64,000 nucleotides of DNA from contig NZ_JBLZMW010000015.1 of the NCBI RefSeq assembly GCF_048553275.1, forward strand, positions 77,539-141,538. Direction: 5' to 3'. The translations under genes were made by a program, and so were the position numbers. This DNA is from Pacificoceanicola sp048553275. GTDB lineage: Bacteria; Pseudomonadota; Alphaproteobacteria; Rhodobacterales; Rhodobacteraceae. How positions within the stretch are numbered: position 1 is the first letter of the stretch; each line of letters begins with the position of its first letter. The notes beneath the pieces were generated by a model. The model ran no database searches. It was not told where the DNA came from and worked only from the letters and a program-made list of their open reading frames with translations. Below, in pieces: positions 34,544 through 43,712 of this stretch.

Positions 34544-35065
34544 TCAGAGCGCCTGCAGTCCCCTGGCAAAGCGCGCCGCATTGTCTTGGTAGTTCAGCGC
34601 GGAGGCCTTCAGCCCCTCGATGGCGGCCTCGTCCAGTTGCCGCACCACCTTGCCCGGCATCCCCATGACAAGCGATCCGTCCGGGATCTCCTTGCCCTCA
34701 GTCACCAGCGCCCCGGCGCCAATCAGGCAGTTGCGGCCAATCCTGGCGCCGTTGAGGATGGTCGCGCCCATGCCGATCAGAGTGTTTTCGCCGATGGTGC
34801 AACCATGCAGCATGACCTTGTGGCCGATGGTGCAGCCTGCCCCGATCACCAGCGGATAGCCCATGTCCGTGTGGCACACGACGTTTTCCTGGACATTGGC
34901 GCCCGCGCCGACGCGGATTTCCTCATTGTCACCACGCAGCGTGCAGCCGAACCAGACGCTGGAGCCCGCCTCCAGCACCACCTTGCCGATGACATTGGCA
35001 TCGGGGGCGATCCAGGCATCCGTCGCCACATCCGGCGCGACTCCCTCCAGCGAATACAGCGTCAT
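34544..35065 (-). CDS. gamma carbonic anhydrase family protein
   Basis: 173-residue left-handed beta-helix protein with hexapeptide repeats (VWFGCTLRGDNEEIRVGAGANVQ, IGAGCTIGHKVMLHGCTIGE). The metal-binding histidines are present: CHTDMG, IGHKVML and LHGC. Such proteins may be carbonic anhydrases or acyltransferase-like (YrdA/PaaY) proteins. The ATG overlaps the gmk stop by 4 bases, so it is translationally coupled to gmk. Confidence 0.88.
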   Translation of the reverse strand: MTLYSLEGVAPDVATDAWIAPDANVIGKVVLEAGSSVWFGCTLRGDNEEIRVGAGANVQENVVCHTDMGYPLVIGAGCTIGHKVMLHGCTIGENTLIGMGATILNGARIGRNCLIGAGALVTEGKEIPDGSLVMGMPGKVVRQLDEAAIEGLKASALNYQDNAARFARGLQAL

Positions 35066-35703
35066 GTCAGCTCCTCGAATTCTGTTTGCAACTTGCGCAC
35101 ATGCGTCACCAGCATCGGCTGCTGCAACCGGCGCAGGCGTGTGGCGGTGACAATGGTCTGCAGGTCGGCGAAGGTGCGGTCAAGATCGTCGTTGACCAGC
35201 ACGTAATCATAGCTGCCCCAGTGGCTGATCTCGTCCCAGCTTTTCTGCATGCGCTTGGTGATCACCTCTTCGGAATCCTGGCCGCGCGATTTCAGCCGCC
35301 GCCGCAATTCCGCGATGGAGGGGGGCAGGATGAAGATCGACAGCGTGTGCTGTCCCAACACCGAATTGACGATCTGCTGTGCCCCCTGCCAGTCGATATC
35401 GAACAGGACGTCGCGCCCGGCGTCGATGGCCGCCTGCACCGGGGGGCGCGGGCTGCCGTAGAAATTGCCAAAGACATGGGCGTGTTCAAGCATGCCATCC
35501 TCGGCCACGGAGCGTTTGAACTCGGTCTCGGTCAGGAAATTGTAATCGCTTCCGTCGACCTCGCCGGAGCGCGGCGCACGGGTGGTCGCGGAGACCGAAA
35601 AGCTCAGGCTCGGGTCCCAGGCCAGGAGCCGCTTCGAGAGGGTCGATTTGCCCGCGCCGGACGGCGAGGACAGGATGATCAGGAGGCCGCGCCGCTGCAT
35701 CAT
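35062..35703 (-). CDS. gmk: guanylate kinase
   Basis: Phosphorylates GMP to GDP. 213 residues, P-loop SSPSGAGKSTLSKRLL at about 12-27, GMP-binding SVSATTRAPRSGEVDG and YNFLTE, then FDIDWQGAQQI and RMQKSWDEISHW in the lid region. It follows yicC with a 6-base gap, the order commonly found in Proteobacteria. MM at the N-terminus leaves a one-codon start ambiguity (35703 or 35700). Confidence 0.95.
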   Translation of the reverse strand: MMQRRGLLIILSSPSGAGKSTLSKRLLAWDPSLSFSVSATTRAPRSGEVDGSDYNFLTETEFKRSVAEDGMLEHAHVFGNFYGSPRPPVQAAIDAGRDVLFDIDWQGAQQIVNSVLGQHTLSIFILPPSIAELRRRLKSRGQDSEEVITKRMQKSWDEISHWGSYDYVLVNDDLDRTFADLQTIVTATRLRRLQQPMLVTHVRKLQTEFEELT

Positions 35704-35709
35704 GTCATG

Positions 35710-36600
35710 TTACTCCACATTCTGAACCTGCTCGCGCATCTGCTCGATCACGGTCTTGAGCGCCAGACCGGTTGTGGTCAACGCGGCGTCACCCGATTTG
35801 GAACACAGCGTGTTGGCCTCGCGGTTGAACTCCTGCATGAGAAAGTCGAGCTTGCGCCCGACCGCCCCCTCGGCGCGCAGCAAATCGCGCGCGGCGGTGA
35901 CATGGGCGCGCAGGCGGTCGATCTCTTCGGTCACATCGGCCTTTGTAGCCAGCAGCGCCAGTTCCTGTGCAATGCGGGTCTCGTCGAGGCCATCGGTGTT
36001 TTCCATCACGCGGGCAAGCTGCGCCTTGAGGCGCTCTGCCTGCGCCGGGGCGCGGGCGGCGGCGCGGGCCTCAGCCTCGTCGACCAGCGCCGCGATCTCC
36101 TCGGTCTGGCGGGTCAGCACGGCGGCGAGTTTGTCGCCCTCGGCGCGGCGCATGGTGATGAACTCCGCAAGCGCAACGTCGAAATCGGCGAGCAGCACGG
36201 CGGTCAGATCGCTTTGGTCGATTTCGGGGGCCTCGGCGGTCATGACCCCGCGCAATGCGACGATATCGGCCGCCGTCGAGGGCGCAAGCGACAGGCCAAG
36301 CGACATGGCTGCCTGTTCGATGGTCATCATTGCATCGAGCACGGCGGCAAGCTGTGGCTCGTCGAGGCGCTGTGTGCCGTCCTCGGTGGCCGAGGTGATG
36401 CGCAGCCCGATTTGCACGTTGCCCCGGGTGAGCGCTGCCGCCGCGCGGGCGCGCACCTGCGCCTCCAGCCCGTCGATCCAGTCCGGCAGCCGCAGCCGCA
36501 GATCCAGCCCCTTGGCATTCACGCCGCGCAGCTCCCAGGTCCATCTCAGGCCAAGACCCTCGTCTTGCCTCGATGCAAAGCCCGTCATCGACTGCCGCAT
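35710..36600 (-). CDS. yicC: YicC family endoribonuclease-like protein
   Basis: 296-residue YicC/YloC-type protein. N-terminus MRQSMTGFASRQDE and ELRGVNAKGLDLRLRLP are typical, and the C-terminal DUF1732 part has LDFLMQEFNREANTLCSKSG and the LKTVIEQMREQVQNVE end. E. coli YicC has been linked to RNA cleavage/decay. First gene of the yicC-gmk-carbonic anhydrase unit. Confidence 0.92.
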   Translation of the reverse strand: MRQSMTGFASRQDEGLGLRWTWELRGVNAKGLDLRLRLPDWIDGLEAQVRARAAAALTRGNVQIGLRITSATEDGTQRLDEPQLAAVLDAMMTIEQAAMSLGLSLAPSTAADIVALRGVMTAEAPEIDQSDLTAVLLADFDVALAEFITMRRAEGDKLAAVLTRQTEEIAALVDEAEARAAARAPAQAERLKAQLARVMENTDGLDETRIAQELALLATKADVTEEIDRLRAHVTAARDLLRAEGAVGRKLDFLMQEFNREANTLCSKSGDAALTTTGLALKTVIEQMREQVQNVE

Positions 36601-36880
36601 TCCGGCCTCCTTTCACTTGTTGCCTCCGGGGTAGCGCCCCCGTTCGGGCAAGGCAAGCGCTGCCGCGGTTAAGAAAGGTTAACACCTTGAAATGGCGCAG
36701 GATTATCAGGGAACCCACAAGCTATTGAAAAGCTGAGAATTTAGCGCGGCGTTAACCTCTTGGTCACAAATGGGGCGAAATTGGGACAGCCTTCTGCTAG
36801 TAATGTTTCAGCAATACTGATTAAATCGTCCGAGTGGCAGGGGGCTCCCGCCGGATGAGCGAACGCTGGGAGTGACTGCG
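36601..36880. promoter_or_regulatory. divergent promoter region of yicC and PAS gene with TTAA motifs
   Basis: Contains TTAA-N6-TTAAC at 36669-36683 and another GTTAAC near 36752. CtrA of Alphaproteobacteria binds TTAA-N7-TTAA(C); the 6-base spacer here is one base short, so binding is only a guess. Confidence 0.3.
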
Positions 36881-37630
36881 ATGTTTGGCAATGGTGGCAA
36901 TGATCGGGACGTGGTTTCGATGACGGATCGGGAAAAGGCAAAGCGGATGGGCCCCGTAAGGGCGGTCGAGGCCTATTGGATGGGCCTGTGTGGCGAGGAC
37001 CAGATCCCGCTGCGCAGCCAGATCGATCCGCGTGGCATGGAAACCGCACTTGAGAATGCCTTTCTCATGGAGCGCATCGCACCGACCATGGGCAAGATCC
37101 GGGTTGCGGGCACACATCTGTCGGACCTGATGGGGATGCAGATCGCCGGAATGCCGCTCTCGACGATGATTGCGCCCTCCGACCGGGAACAGTTCGGCCT
37201 CGCCATCGAGGCACTGTTTGCCGAGCCCTCCATCGTCAGGGTCGAGTTGCGGGCCGAGGGCGGCTTTGGCAAGCCCGACATGGAAGCGCATATGATCATC
37301 CTGCCGCTGCGCTCCGACTTCGGCGACGTCAGCCGCGCGCTTGGGGCGCTCATCACGCAGGGCCGCATCGGCCGCACCCCGCGCCGGTTCAACATCGTCA
37401 GCATCGACGTGACCCCGGCCCTGAAGATCGCCAATCCGGGCAAGCCAGCGCCAATGACCCCCGCCGAACAGGGCGCGCCCGCGCCGCTCCCGCGCATGTC
37501 CGCGCCAAAGCCGGTTTCGGTCGGGTCCGGCTTCTCCGAACGCCGCGCCGTCGTCAAGACCGACGCAGAGGCCCGCCCGCCGGTAGTCCAGCGCGGCCAC
37601 CTTCGGCTGGTGGTCTCGAACGACGACTGA
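36881..37630 (+). CDS. PAS domain protein (PAS_5-like)
   Basis: 249-residue cytoplasmic protein without membrane segments. Residues about 25-165 look like the PAS_5 family of Alphaproteobacteria (AVEAYWMGLCGEDQIPLRSQ, LENAFLMERIAPTMGKIRVAG, LSDLMGMQIAGMPLSTMI). The C-terminal 90 residues are Pro/Ala-rich, probably disordered, ending QRGHLRLVVSNDD. No output domain. ATG 36881 follows TGGGAGTG; a GTG at 36872 is in frame. Function unknown; such proteins may act as ligand or partner sensors. Confidence 0.75.
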   Translation: MFGNGGNDRDVVSMTDREKAKRMGPVRAVEAYWMGLCGEDQIPLRSQIDPRGMETALENAFLMERIAPTMGKIRVAGTHLSDLMGMQIAGMPLSTMIAPSDREQFGLAIEALFAEPSIVRVELRAEGGFGKPDMEAHMIILPLRSDFGDVSRALGALITQGRIGRTPRRFNIVSIDVTPALKIANPGKPAPMTPAEQGAPAPLPRMSAPKPVSVGSGFSERRAVVKTDAEARPPVVQRGHLRLVVSNDD

Positions 37631-37823
37631 TCGGTTTTCCGCCCCGATCCCTAAGATTAGAGAAAAATCAAAGACATACATCACGGCGCTCCACGCAGGG
37701 CGCCGTGATCTGTCAGGATCGCACGCAACGGCCCGCCGGGACCGGGGCAAGCGGCCGCTGGTCTGCTGCACTTGGCGGCGAGATGACCCCGGCGCGTTGC
37801 CATTCGAAGCCGCGTCGCACACG

Positions 37824-37860
37824 AAAAAAGCCGCCCATCCGGATTGGACAGGCGGCTTTT
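37824..37860. terminator. bidirectional terminator between PAS gene and DAHP synthase
   Basis: AAAAGCCGCC / GGCGGCTTTT form a perfect 10-bp stem with a 15-base loop; A-run on the left and T-run on the right serve both strands. It lies 20 bases after the DAHP synthase stop. Confidence 0.88.
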
Positions 37861-37879
37861 CGCATTTCAAGCCAAGAGC

Positions 37880-39250
37880 TTAGCCGTTGGCGGCCTCGGC
37901 GGCGGCCTGGCGACGACCCGAAAGCTCCTCGGCCACGAGGAAAGCCAGTTCCAGCGATTGCGACGCGTTCAAACGCGGATCACAGGCCGTATGATAACGA
38001 TCCGAGAGGTTCTCTTCGGTCACGTCCCGCACACCGCCGGTGCATTCGGTGACGTCCTGACCGGTCATCTCGAAATGCACGCCACCCGGGACCGTGCCCT
38101 CTGCGCCATGCACCGCGAAGAATTCGCGCACTTCGCGCAGAACGCTGTCGAAGGGGCGCGTCTTGTAACCGGTGGCGGATTTGATCGTGTTGCCATGCAT
38201 CGGGTCACAGACCCAGGTGACATTGGCCCCCTCTTCCTGCACGGCCTTGATCAGGCGCGGCAGGTGTTCGGCGACCTTGCCCGCGCCGAACCGCGCGATC
38301 AGCGTCAGCTTGCCCGCCTCATTGGCCGGGTTGAGCTTTTGCATCAGCACCTTGAGATCCTCGGCGGTGGTCGTCGGGCCACATTTCAGGCCAACCGGGT
38401 TCAGCACGCCACTGGCAAACTCAACATGCGCACCGTCGGGCTGGCGGGTGCGGTCGCCGATCCAGATCATGTGGCCGGACCCTGCCAGCCATTTGCCGGA
38501 GGTGGAATCGTTGCGGCAGAGCGCCTCCTCATATTCCAGCAGCAGCGATTCATGGCTGGTGTAGAAGTCCACAACCTGCAGGGTGTGCGCCTGCTGTCCG
38601 GTCACGCCCGCCGCCTTGATGAAGTCGAGTGTATCAGTGATGCGCGCGGCCATCTCGCGGTACTTTTCAGCGCCGTCGCGGTCGGTAAAGCCCAGCGTCC
38701 ATTGGTGCACCTGATGCACGTCCGCATAACCACCGGTCGAAAAGGCCCGCAACAGGTTCAGCGTGGCGGCGGCCTGCGTGTAGGCCTGCAACATCTTCCT
38801 GGGGTCCGGGATGCGGGATTCCGGTGTGAAGGCCAGCTCGTTGATGATGTCGCCGCGATAGCTCGGCAGCTCGACGCCATCAATCGTTTCGGTCGGCGCG
38901 GAGCGCGGCTTGGCGAACTGACCGGCCATGCGGCCGACCTTCACCACCGGCACCTTGGCACCATAGGTCAGGACCATGGCCATCTGCAGCATGACCTTGA
39001 AGGTGTCGCGAATGCCGTCGGCGCTGAACTGATCGAAGGCCTCGGCACAATCGCCGCCCTGCAACAGGAACGCCTCGCCCCGCCCGGCGGCGGCAAGATG
39101 CGATTTCAGCGTGCGCGCCTCACCGGCAAAGACCAGCGGCGGATATTTGGACAACTGTGCCTCGACGGCATTCAGCGCGGCCTCATCCGTATAGTCGGGC
39201 ATCTGAACCCGCGGTTTGGCGCGCCAGTTCGATTTGTGCCACTCGCTCAT
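37880..39250 (-). CDS. 3-deoxy-7-phosphoheptulonate synthase, class II (plant type)
   Basis: First step of the shikimate pathway: phosphoenolpyruvate plus erythrose 4-phosphate to DAHP. 456 residues, the normal class II length. Motifs: VFAGEARTLKSHLAAAGRGE, FLLQGGDCAEAF (metal-binding Cys), VGRMAGQFAKPRS, GDIINE, NPVGLKCGP, WVCDPMHGNTI, GGVHFEMTGQDVTEC. ATG 39250. Monocistronic with a strong terminator. With aroB, aroK and aroQ nearby, four shikimate steps are in this window. Confidence 0.95.
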   Translation of the reverse strand: MSEWHKSNWRAKPRVQMPDYTDEAALNAVEAQLSKYPPLVFAGEARTLKSHLAAAGRGEAFLLQGGDCAEAFDQFSADGIRDTFKVMLQMAMVLTYGAKVPVVKVGRMAGQFAKPRSAPTETIDGVELPSYRGDIINELAFTPESRIPDPRKMLQAYTQAAATLNLLRAFSTGGYADVHQVHQWTLGFTDRDGAEKYREMAARITDTLDFIKAAGVTGQQAHTLQVVDFYTSHESLLLEYEEALCRNDSTSGKWLAGSGHMIWIGDRTRQPDGAHVEFASGVLNPVGLKCGPTTTAEDLKVLMQKLNPANEAGKLTLIARFGAGKVAEHLPRLIKAVQEEGANVTWVCDPMHGNTIKSATGYKTRPFDSVLREVREFFAVHGAEGTVPGGVHFEMTGQDVTECTGGVRDVTEENLSDRYHTACDPRLNASQSLELAFLVAEELSGRRQAAAEAANG

Positions 39251-39437
39251 TGGTCTTCTCCGGTTCTCTCAGGTTAGCTCGGGTCGTTTGCGTTAACGTC
39301 CCTGATCTATAGCGAATGCAGCGGGCAGGCCCAACCACGAAATTTCGCGCCTCTCTTGACGCGCCCGGCAGGTCGTGGCCAAGGTCTTGGGAAGACAGGA
39401 CATGGCCTGTTGAATGACGCCGGAAGGACGCTGCCTG

Positions 39438-40448
39438 ATGCTCCCACCCTCTCAGCGAAAGATCGTCGAGCTCGACGAGATCCCGGACAAGCCGCGTCGG
39501 TTCGTCTTCGTGCTGTTGGAGAATTTTACGCTGTTGAGTTTCGCGGCGGCGCTGGATTGCTTGCGGCTGGCCAACCGCATGTCTGGCAAGACGCTGTATG
39601 AATGGACGCTGGTCGGCGAGACTGGCGGGGACGTCAGCTGTTCCACCGGCACAGTATTCAAGCCGGAGCATGGCCTTGGTGAGCTGAACCGCGGCGATAT
39701 GGTCGTCCTGTGCGGCGGCGCGCAGGTGCAAGAGGCCACCACCAAGAAACTGCTCGGCTGGTTGCGCCGCGAGGCCCGCAAGGGCGTCGGCTTTGCCGGA
39801 TTGTGCACGGCGGCCTATACGCTGGCCAAGGCCGGGCTTCTGGATGGCAAGCGGGCGACGATCCACTGGGAGAATCAGGACAGCTTTTCGGAGGAGTTCG
39901 AGGAGGTCATCCTGACCAAATCGGTCTTTGCCATCGACGGCAACCGGCTGACCACGGCGGGCGGCACCTCTTCCATCGACCTGTTCCTGCAGGTGATCGC
40001 CAATGACCATGGCGAAGCGCTGGCCAATGCGGTGGCCGATCAGCAGATCTACAGCTCGATCCGCACCGATCAGGACACGCAGCGGCTCTCGGTGCCAACC
40101 CGCATCGGCGTGCGTCACCCCAAGTTGAGCCAGGTCATCCACAAGATGGAAGCCAACATCGAAGAACCGATCAGCCCTTCGATCCTGGCCAGGGATGTGG
40201 GCATGTCCACGCGCCAGCTCGAACGGCTCTTCAGGCGCTACCTGAATCGCTCGCCAAAGCGCTATTACATGGAACTGCGGCTGCAAAAGGCGCGCAACCT
40301 GCTGATGCAAACCGACATGAGTGTGATCAACGTGGCGCTGGCTTGCGGCTTTGCCTCGCCCTCGCATTTCTCCAAATGCTACCGCGCGCATTACGACACG
40401 ACGCCCTACCGCGAACGCGGCGCCCACGCCTCGCGCCAGTCGGTCTGA
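39438..40448 (+). CDS. GlxA family transcriptional regulator (DJ-1/PfpI plus AraC HTH)
   Basis: 336-residue regulator. N-terminal DJ-1/PfpI-like domain (about 20-195) keeps the cysteine at the elbow (GFAGLCTAAYTLAKAGLLDG, then TIHWENQDSF), followed by an AraC double helix-turn-helix (about 225-325; LARDVGMSTRQLERLFRRYL and NVALACGFASPSHFSKCYR). The pattern is that of alphaproteobacterial regulators of choline/betaine-type catabolism, but no such genes are adjacent. ATG 39438 has GGAAGGA upstream; ATG 39414 is in frame with a poor site. Confidence 0.85.
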   Translation: MLPPSQRKIVELDEIPDKPRRFVFVLLENFTLLSFAAALDCLRLANRMSGKTLYEWTLVGETGGDVSCSTGTVFKPEHGLGELNRGDMVVLCGGAQVQEATTKKLLGWLRREARKGVGFAGLCTAAYTLAKAGLLDGKRATIHWENQDSFSEEFEEVILTKSVFAIDGNRLTTAGGTSSIDLFLQVIANDHGEALANAVADQQIYSSIRTDQDTQRLSVPTRIGVRHPKLSQVIHKMEANIEEPISPSILARDVGMSTRQLERLFRRYLNRSPKRYYMELRLQKARNLLMQTDMSVINVALACGFASPSHFSKCYRAHYDTTPYRERGAHASRQSV

Positions 40449-40637
40449 GTCAAGACGTACAAGCCCGCTTGCCGGCCGCCGCCAGCAATTCGGAACAGAA
40501 GACATCCATCGCCGGTTTCTTCGGACCACACCCGGGATCTGCGTCGAGCCGAGACAAGACCTGGCCGCTTTAATAACCCGCCCGCGTCAAAGCGCTCGAC
40601 GCCGCCCGTTTCACCGGTCCCAAAATATCCCGGGGGA

Positions 40638-40686
40638 GGCCGAAGGCCGGGGGCGGAGCCCCAGTTTGCGGGGTTCCGCAGGAACC
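40638..40686. repeat. three successive mini-hairpins, GC-rich extragenic element
   Basis: GGCC-GAA-GGCC (40638-40648), GGGGC-GGA-GCCCC (40650-40662) and GGTTCC-GCA-GGAACC (40672-40686), each with a 3-base loop, in the 291-bp stretch between a GlxA-type gene and a secreted-protein gene (convergent). No gene was seen in this stretch. Confidence 0.65.
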
Positions 40687-40739
40687 GCGCCGGTCGGCGC
40701 GCGCAAGCGCGGCGAAATCCGTCGCCTGCATGCGTCCCG

Positions 40740-41159
40740 TCAGAACAGCCCAGTCAGCTTTGCGTAATCGCTGTTGAAGCGAAAGTTGATCGAAACGACC
40801 TCTTCCCCGCGATCGTGATAAAAAACATAGGCATAGAGGTAAGTGTAGCCGGTCCAGTAGGCCAGAAGTTCCTCCACGAAGCCATTCTCATGCACGATGC
40901 GGCGCAGGGTGGCGACGTTTTCGAAGTCCTGCGGATAGAGCCGCTCGACGGAGGCGTCGAGCGCGTCGAGCTGGGATTCCGTCATCTCGTCTCCACCGCC
41001 GAAGCGGAGCATCAGATCCTGTATCTGGCGGGTCGTGATCAGCCGGTCCATGACACCGCGCATGTCGTCATAGCAGGCAAAGACCGGCTCGCCCTGCTGC
41101 GCGGTGGCCGGGGTGGTCAGGGCAACGGCGGCGAGGCAAAATGACTGCAGAAAACGCAT
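40740..41159 (-). CDS. small secreted protein of unknown function
   Basis: 139 residues with a signal peptide (FLQSFCLAAVALTTPATAQ). The mature part is helical at first (YDDMRGVMDRLITTRQIQDLML) and ends with aromatic strands (YWTGYTYLYAYVFYHDRGEE, NFRFNSDYAKLTGLF). One cysteine is left after cleavage. No domain is recognised. It is 100 bases downstream of the sugar dehydrogenase gene on the same strand. Confidence 0.7.
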   Translation of the reverse strand: MRFLQSFCLAAVALTTPATAQQGEPVFACYDDMRGVMDRLITTRQIQDLMLRFGGGDEMTESQLDALDASVERLYPQDFENVATLRRIVHENGFVEELLAYWTGYTYLYAYVFYHDRGEEVVSINFRFNSDYAKLTGLF

Positions 41160-41259
41160 CGGGTCAACTCCTTCGGGTCACAATAGCCGGTATGCTGTCA
41201 TGGCCCGTTGGATTTGCACAGGTCTTTCGCGCCCTGCCCGGCGCGCCCGGATCCCCGGA

Positions 41260-42342
41260 TCAATCAAGCCGGTAGAGCGCGCCCTCGTAGACCGACAGGA
41301 ACCACAGTTTGCCATCCGGTCCCTGCGCCACGTCGCGCACACGGCCGGTTTCCGGTCCTTCGATCCTTTCGACCTCGCGGAGCGGATCGCCCGAAAGACG
41401 CGAGATATAGCCGAATTTCAACGAGCCGACAAAGGCGTCGCCGTCCCAATCCCCGCCCTCGAAGAAGGTCATTCCGGAGGGAGCCATGGACGGATCCCAG
41501 AAGAACACCGGCTGCGCCATGCCGTCCTTTGTGGTGCCCTCTCCGATCTTCGTGCCGTTGTAATTGACCCCGTAGGAAATCACCGGCCAGCCGTAGTTGG
41601 TGCCGGGTGTGATGCGGTTGATCTCGTCGCCGCCCTGCGCGCCATGCTCCACGGTCCAGAGCTGCCCGGCGGCGTCAAGCGCGGCACCTTGCGGATTGCG
41701 ATGGCCATAGCTCCAGATTTCCGGCTGCGCCCCGTCTGTGCCCACAAACGGATTGCCGGGCACCGGTTTGCCGTCCTTGGTGATGTGCAGGACAGAGCCG
41801 TTATGCATCGACAGATCCTGTGCCTGTCCGTCGTTGCCGCGATCCCCGACGGTCACAAAGAGCGTGCCCTCGGGCGATTCCACCAGGCGCGATCCAAAGT
41901 GAAAGCCGCCACCGGTGCCGCGGGCGATCTCGAAGATTGTCTCGCCCTCGGCCAGGCTGCGGCCATCCTCGGACAGGCGCGCGCGGTAAACGGCGGTGCC
42001 GGAGCCACGGACAAACTGGCGCTTGGCATAGGTCACGAAAATCTCGCGCGACTCGGCAAAATCGCGCGGCACGAGGATGTCGAGTAGGCCGCCCTGCCCG
42101 TCCGCCTGCACTTTGGGCGGATTGGCCACCGCCCAGCGATCCTCGCCCTTCTGCGCCACCAGCGCGCCGTCGCGCAGGGTGATCAAAATGGTGCCATCGG
42201 GCAGAAAATCGAAGGCCCAGGGCGTGTCGAGCCCCTCCACGACAACCGTGGCCTGTTTCGTGCCCGATTGCGTTTCAATCGGACCGGCCATCGCGGCACC
42301 GGCAAGCATCGGGAATAAAAGAACAAAAGAAAATCTGTGCAT
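41260..42342 (-). CDS. periplasmic PQQ-type aldose/sorbosone dehydrogenase family protein
   Basis: 360 residues with signal peptide (VLLFPMLAGAAMAG). Six-bladed beta-propeller of the soluble glucose dehydrogenase/YliI family: GLDTPWAFDFLPDG, QGGLLDILVPRDF, GGFHFGSRLVESPEG, SYGHRNPQGAALD, WTVEHGAQGGDEIN and GTNYGWPVISYG. These cover the PQQ/calcium-binding positions usually seen. Substrate unknown. It is divergent from the liv-type operon. Confidence 0.87.
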   Translation of the reverse strand: MHRFSFVLLFPMLAGAAMAGPIETQSGTKQATVVVEGLDTPWAFDFLPDGTILITLRDGALVAQKGEDRWAVANPPKVQADGQGGLLDILVPRDFAESREIFVTYAKRQFVRGSGTAVYRARLSEDGRSLAEGETIFEIARGTGGGFHFGSRLVESPEGTLFVTVGDRGNDGQAQDLSMHNGSVLHITKDGKPVPGNPFVGTDGAQPEIWSYGHRNPQGAALDAAGQLWTVEHGAQGGDEINRITPGTNYGWPVISYGVNYNGTKIGEGTTKDGMAQPVFFWDPSMAPSGMTFFEGGDWDGDAFVGSLKFGYISRLSGDPLREVERIEGPETGRVRDVAQGPDGKLWFLSVYEGALYRLD

Positions 42343-42472
42343 GGGTCACCTCCTTGGGATCATATGGGCGGTTTGGCGCGCCGGACAAGACATGTCTGAC
42401 GGCGATGTGACCGGACGGCAGGCGATGCGATGCCTCTTTTCTTTTGCAAAACCCGCGCATAGGCTGACGCCA

Positions 42473-42485
42473 GAACACAGTGTTC
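42473..42485. promoter_or_regulatory. GAACAC-A-GTGTTC inverted repeat upstream of liv-type operon
   Basis: Perfect 6-bp inverted repeat, 18 bases before the ATG of the solute-binding protein gene and next to its ribosome binding site. Possible operator or leader hairpin. Confidence 0.35.
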
Positions 42486-42503
42486 CAATGAGGGAGAAAC
42501 CAC

Positions 42504-43700
42504 ATGAAAAAGCTGTTGATGGCGACAACCGCCACCGCGATGCTTGCTGGCGCGGCCTATGCCGAAAGCCATGAAAACGCGATCAAGCTCGGGGTGATCC
42601 TCGGCTTTACCGGTCCGATCGAAAGCCTGACCCCGGCGATGGCTGCGGGTGCCGAAATGGCAATGAGCGAAGTCACCGACAGCGGCAAGCTGCTGGGCGG
42701 CGCGATGATCGAGCCGGTCCGCGCCGACAGCACCTGTGTCGACAGTGCCGCCGCCACCGCCGCCGCCGAGCGCCTGATCACCTCCGAGGGGATCAAGGGC
42801 ATCATGGGCGCGGATTGCTCCGGCGTGACCGGCGCGGTTCTGGCCAATGCCGCCGTGCCGAATGGCATGGTGATGATCTCGCCGTCGGCGACCTCTCCGG
42901 CGCTGTCCGAGGCCGAGGACAACGGCCTGTTCTTCCGCACCGCCCCGTCCGACGCCCGTCAGGGGGCCGTTCTGGCGCAGATCCTGCTGGACAAGGGCAT
43001 CAATTCGGTGGCCGTGACCTATACCAACAATGACTATGGCAAAGGCTTCTCCGACGCCTTCAACAAGAACTTCACCGATGGCGGTGGCGAGGTCACGCTG
43101 ACCGCCGCGCATGAGGACGGCAAGGCCGATTACTCTGCCGAAGTCGGCGCGCTGGCCTCTGCGGGCGGCGATGCGCTTGTCGTGCTTGGCTATGTCGATC
43201 AGGGCGGCGCCGGGATCATTCAGGCCTCGCTGGACACCGGTGCGTTCGATCTGTTCGCACTGGGTGACGGCATGGTCGGCGACAGCCTGACCGAGCGGTT
43301 CGGCTCTGACATTGATGGCGCCATCGCCACGATCGCCGGTTCCGAAAACGAAGGTGGCCCGAAGTTCGCTGAAATGGCCGGCGCCGCCGGAATCGACGGC
43401 ACCGCCGTTTACGCGGGCGAGAGCTATGACGCGGCAGCGCTGATCCTGCTGGCCATGGCGGCGGCAAACTCCGCCGAGCCGGGCGATTACGCGGGCAAGA
43501 TCCTCGACGTGGCCAACGCGCCGGGCGAAGTGATCCTGCCGGGTGAGCTTGACAAGGCGCTGGAGATTCTCGCCGGCGGCGGCGAAATCGACTATGCTGG
43601 CGCGACCGGCGTCGAGCTTGTGGGTCCGGGTGAGGCAGCTGGCTCCTATGCCGAGTACACCATCGAGGATGGTGCCCTCAAGGTTGTGGGCTATCACTGA
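42504..43700 (+). CDS. ABC transporter substrate-binding protein, branched-chain amino acid type
   Basis: Periplasmic receptor of 398 residues, signal peptide (MKKLLMATTATAMLAGAAYA). Type 1 periplasmic binding fold (Peripla_BP_6): KLGVILGFTGPIESLTPAMA start, ITSEGIKGIMGADCSGVTGA, VAVTYTNNDYGKGFSDAF and YAGESYDAAALILLA. First gene of an operon with two ATPases, two permeases and two secreted proteins. The ligand could be a branched-chain amino acid, amide or other small molecule. AGGGAGAAACC precedes the ATG. Confidence 0.88.
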   Translation: MKKLLMATTATAMLAGAAYAESHENAIKLGVILGFTGPIESLTPAMAAGAEMAMSEVTDSGKLLGGAMIEPVRADSTCVDSAAATAAAERLITSEGIKGIMGADCSGVTGAVLANAAVPNGMVMISPSATSPALSEAEDNGLFFRTAPSDARQGAVLAQILLDKGINSVAVTYTNNDYGKGFSDAFNKNFTDGGGEVTLTAAHEDGKADYSAEVGALASAGGDALVVLGYVDQGGAGIIQASLDTGAFDLFALGDGMVGDSLTERFGSDIDGAIATIAGSENEGGPKFAEMAGAAGIDGTAVYAGESYDAAALILLAMAAANSAEPGDYAGKILDVANAPGEVILPGELDKALEILAGGGEIDYAGATGVELVGPGEAAGSYAEYTIEDGALKVVGYH

Positions 43701-43712
43701 TCTGATGGCACA

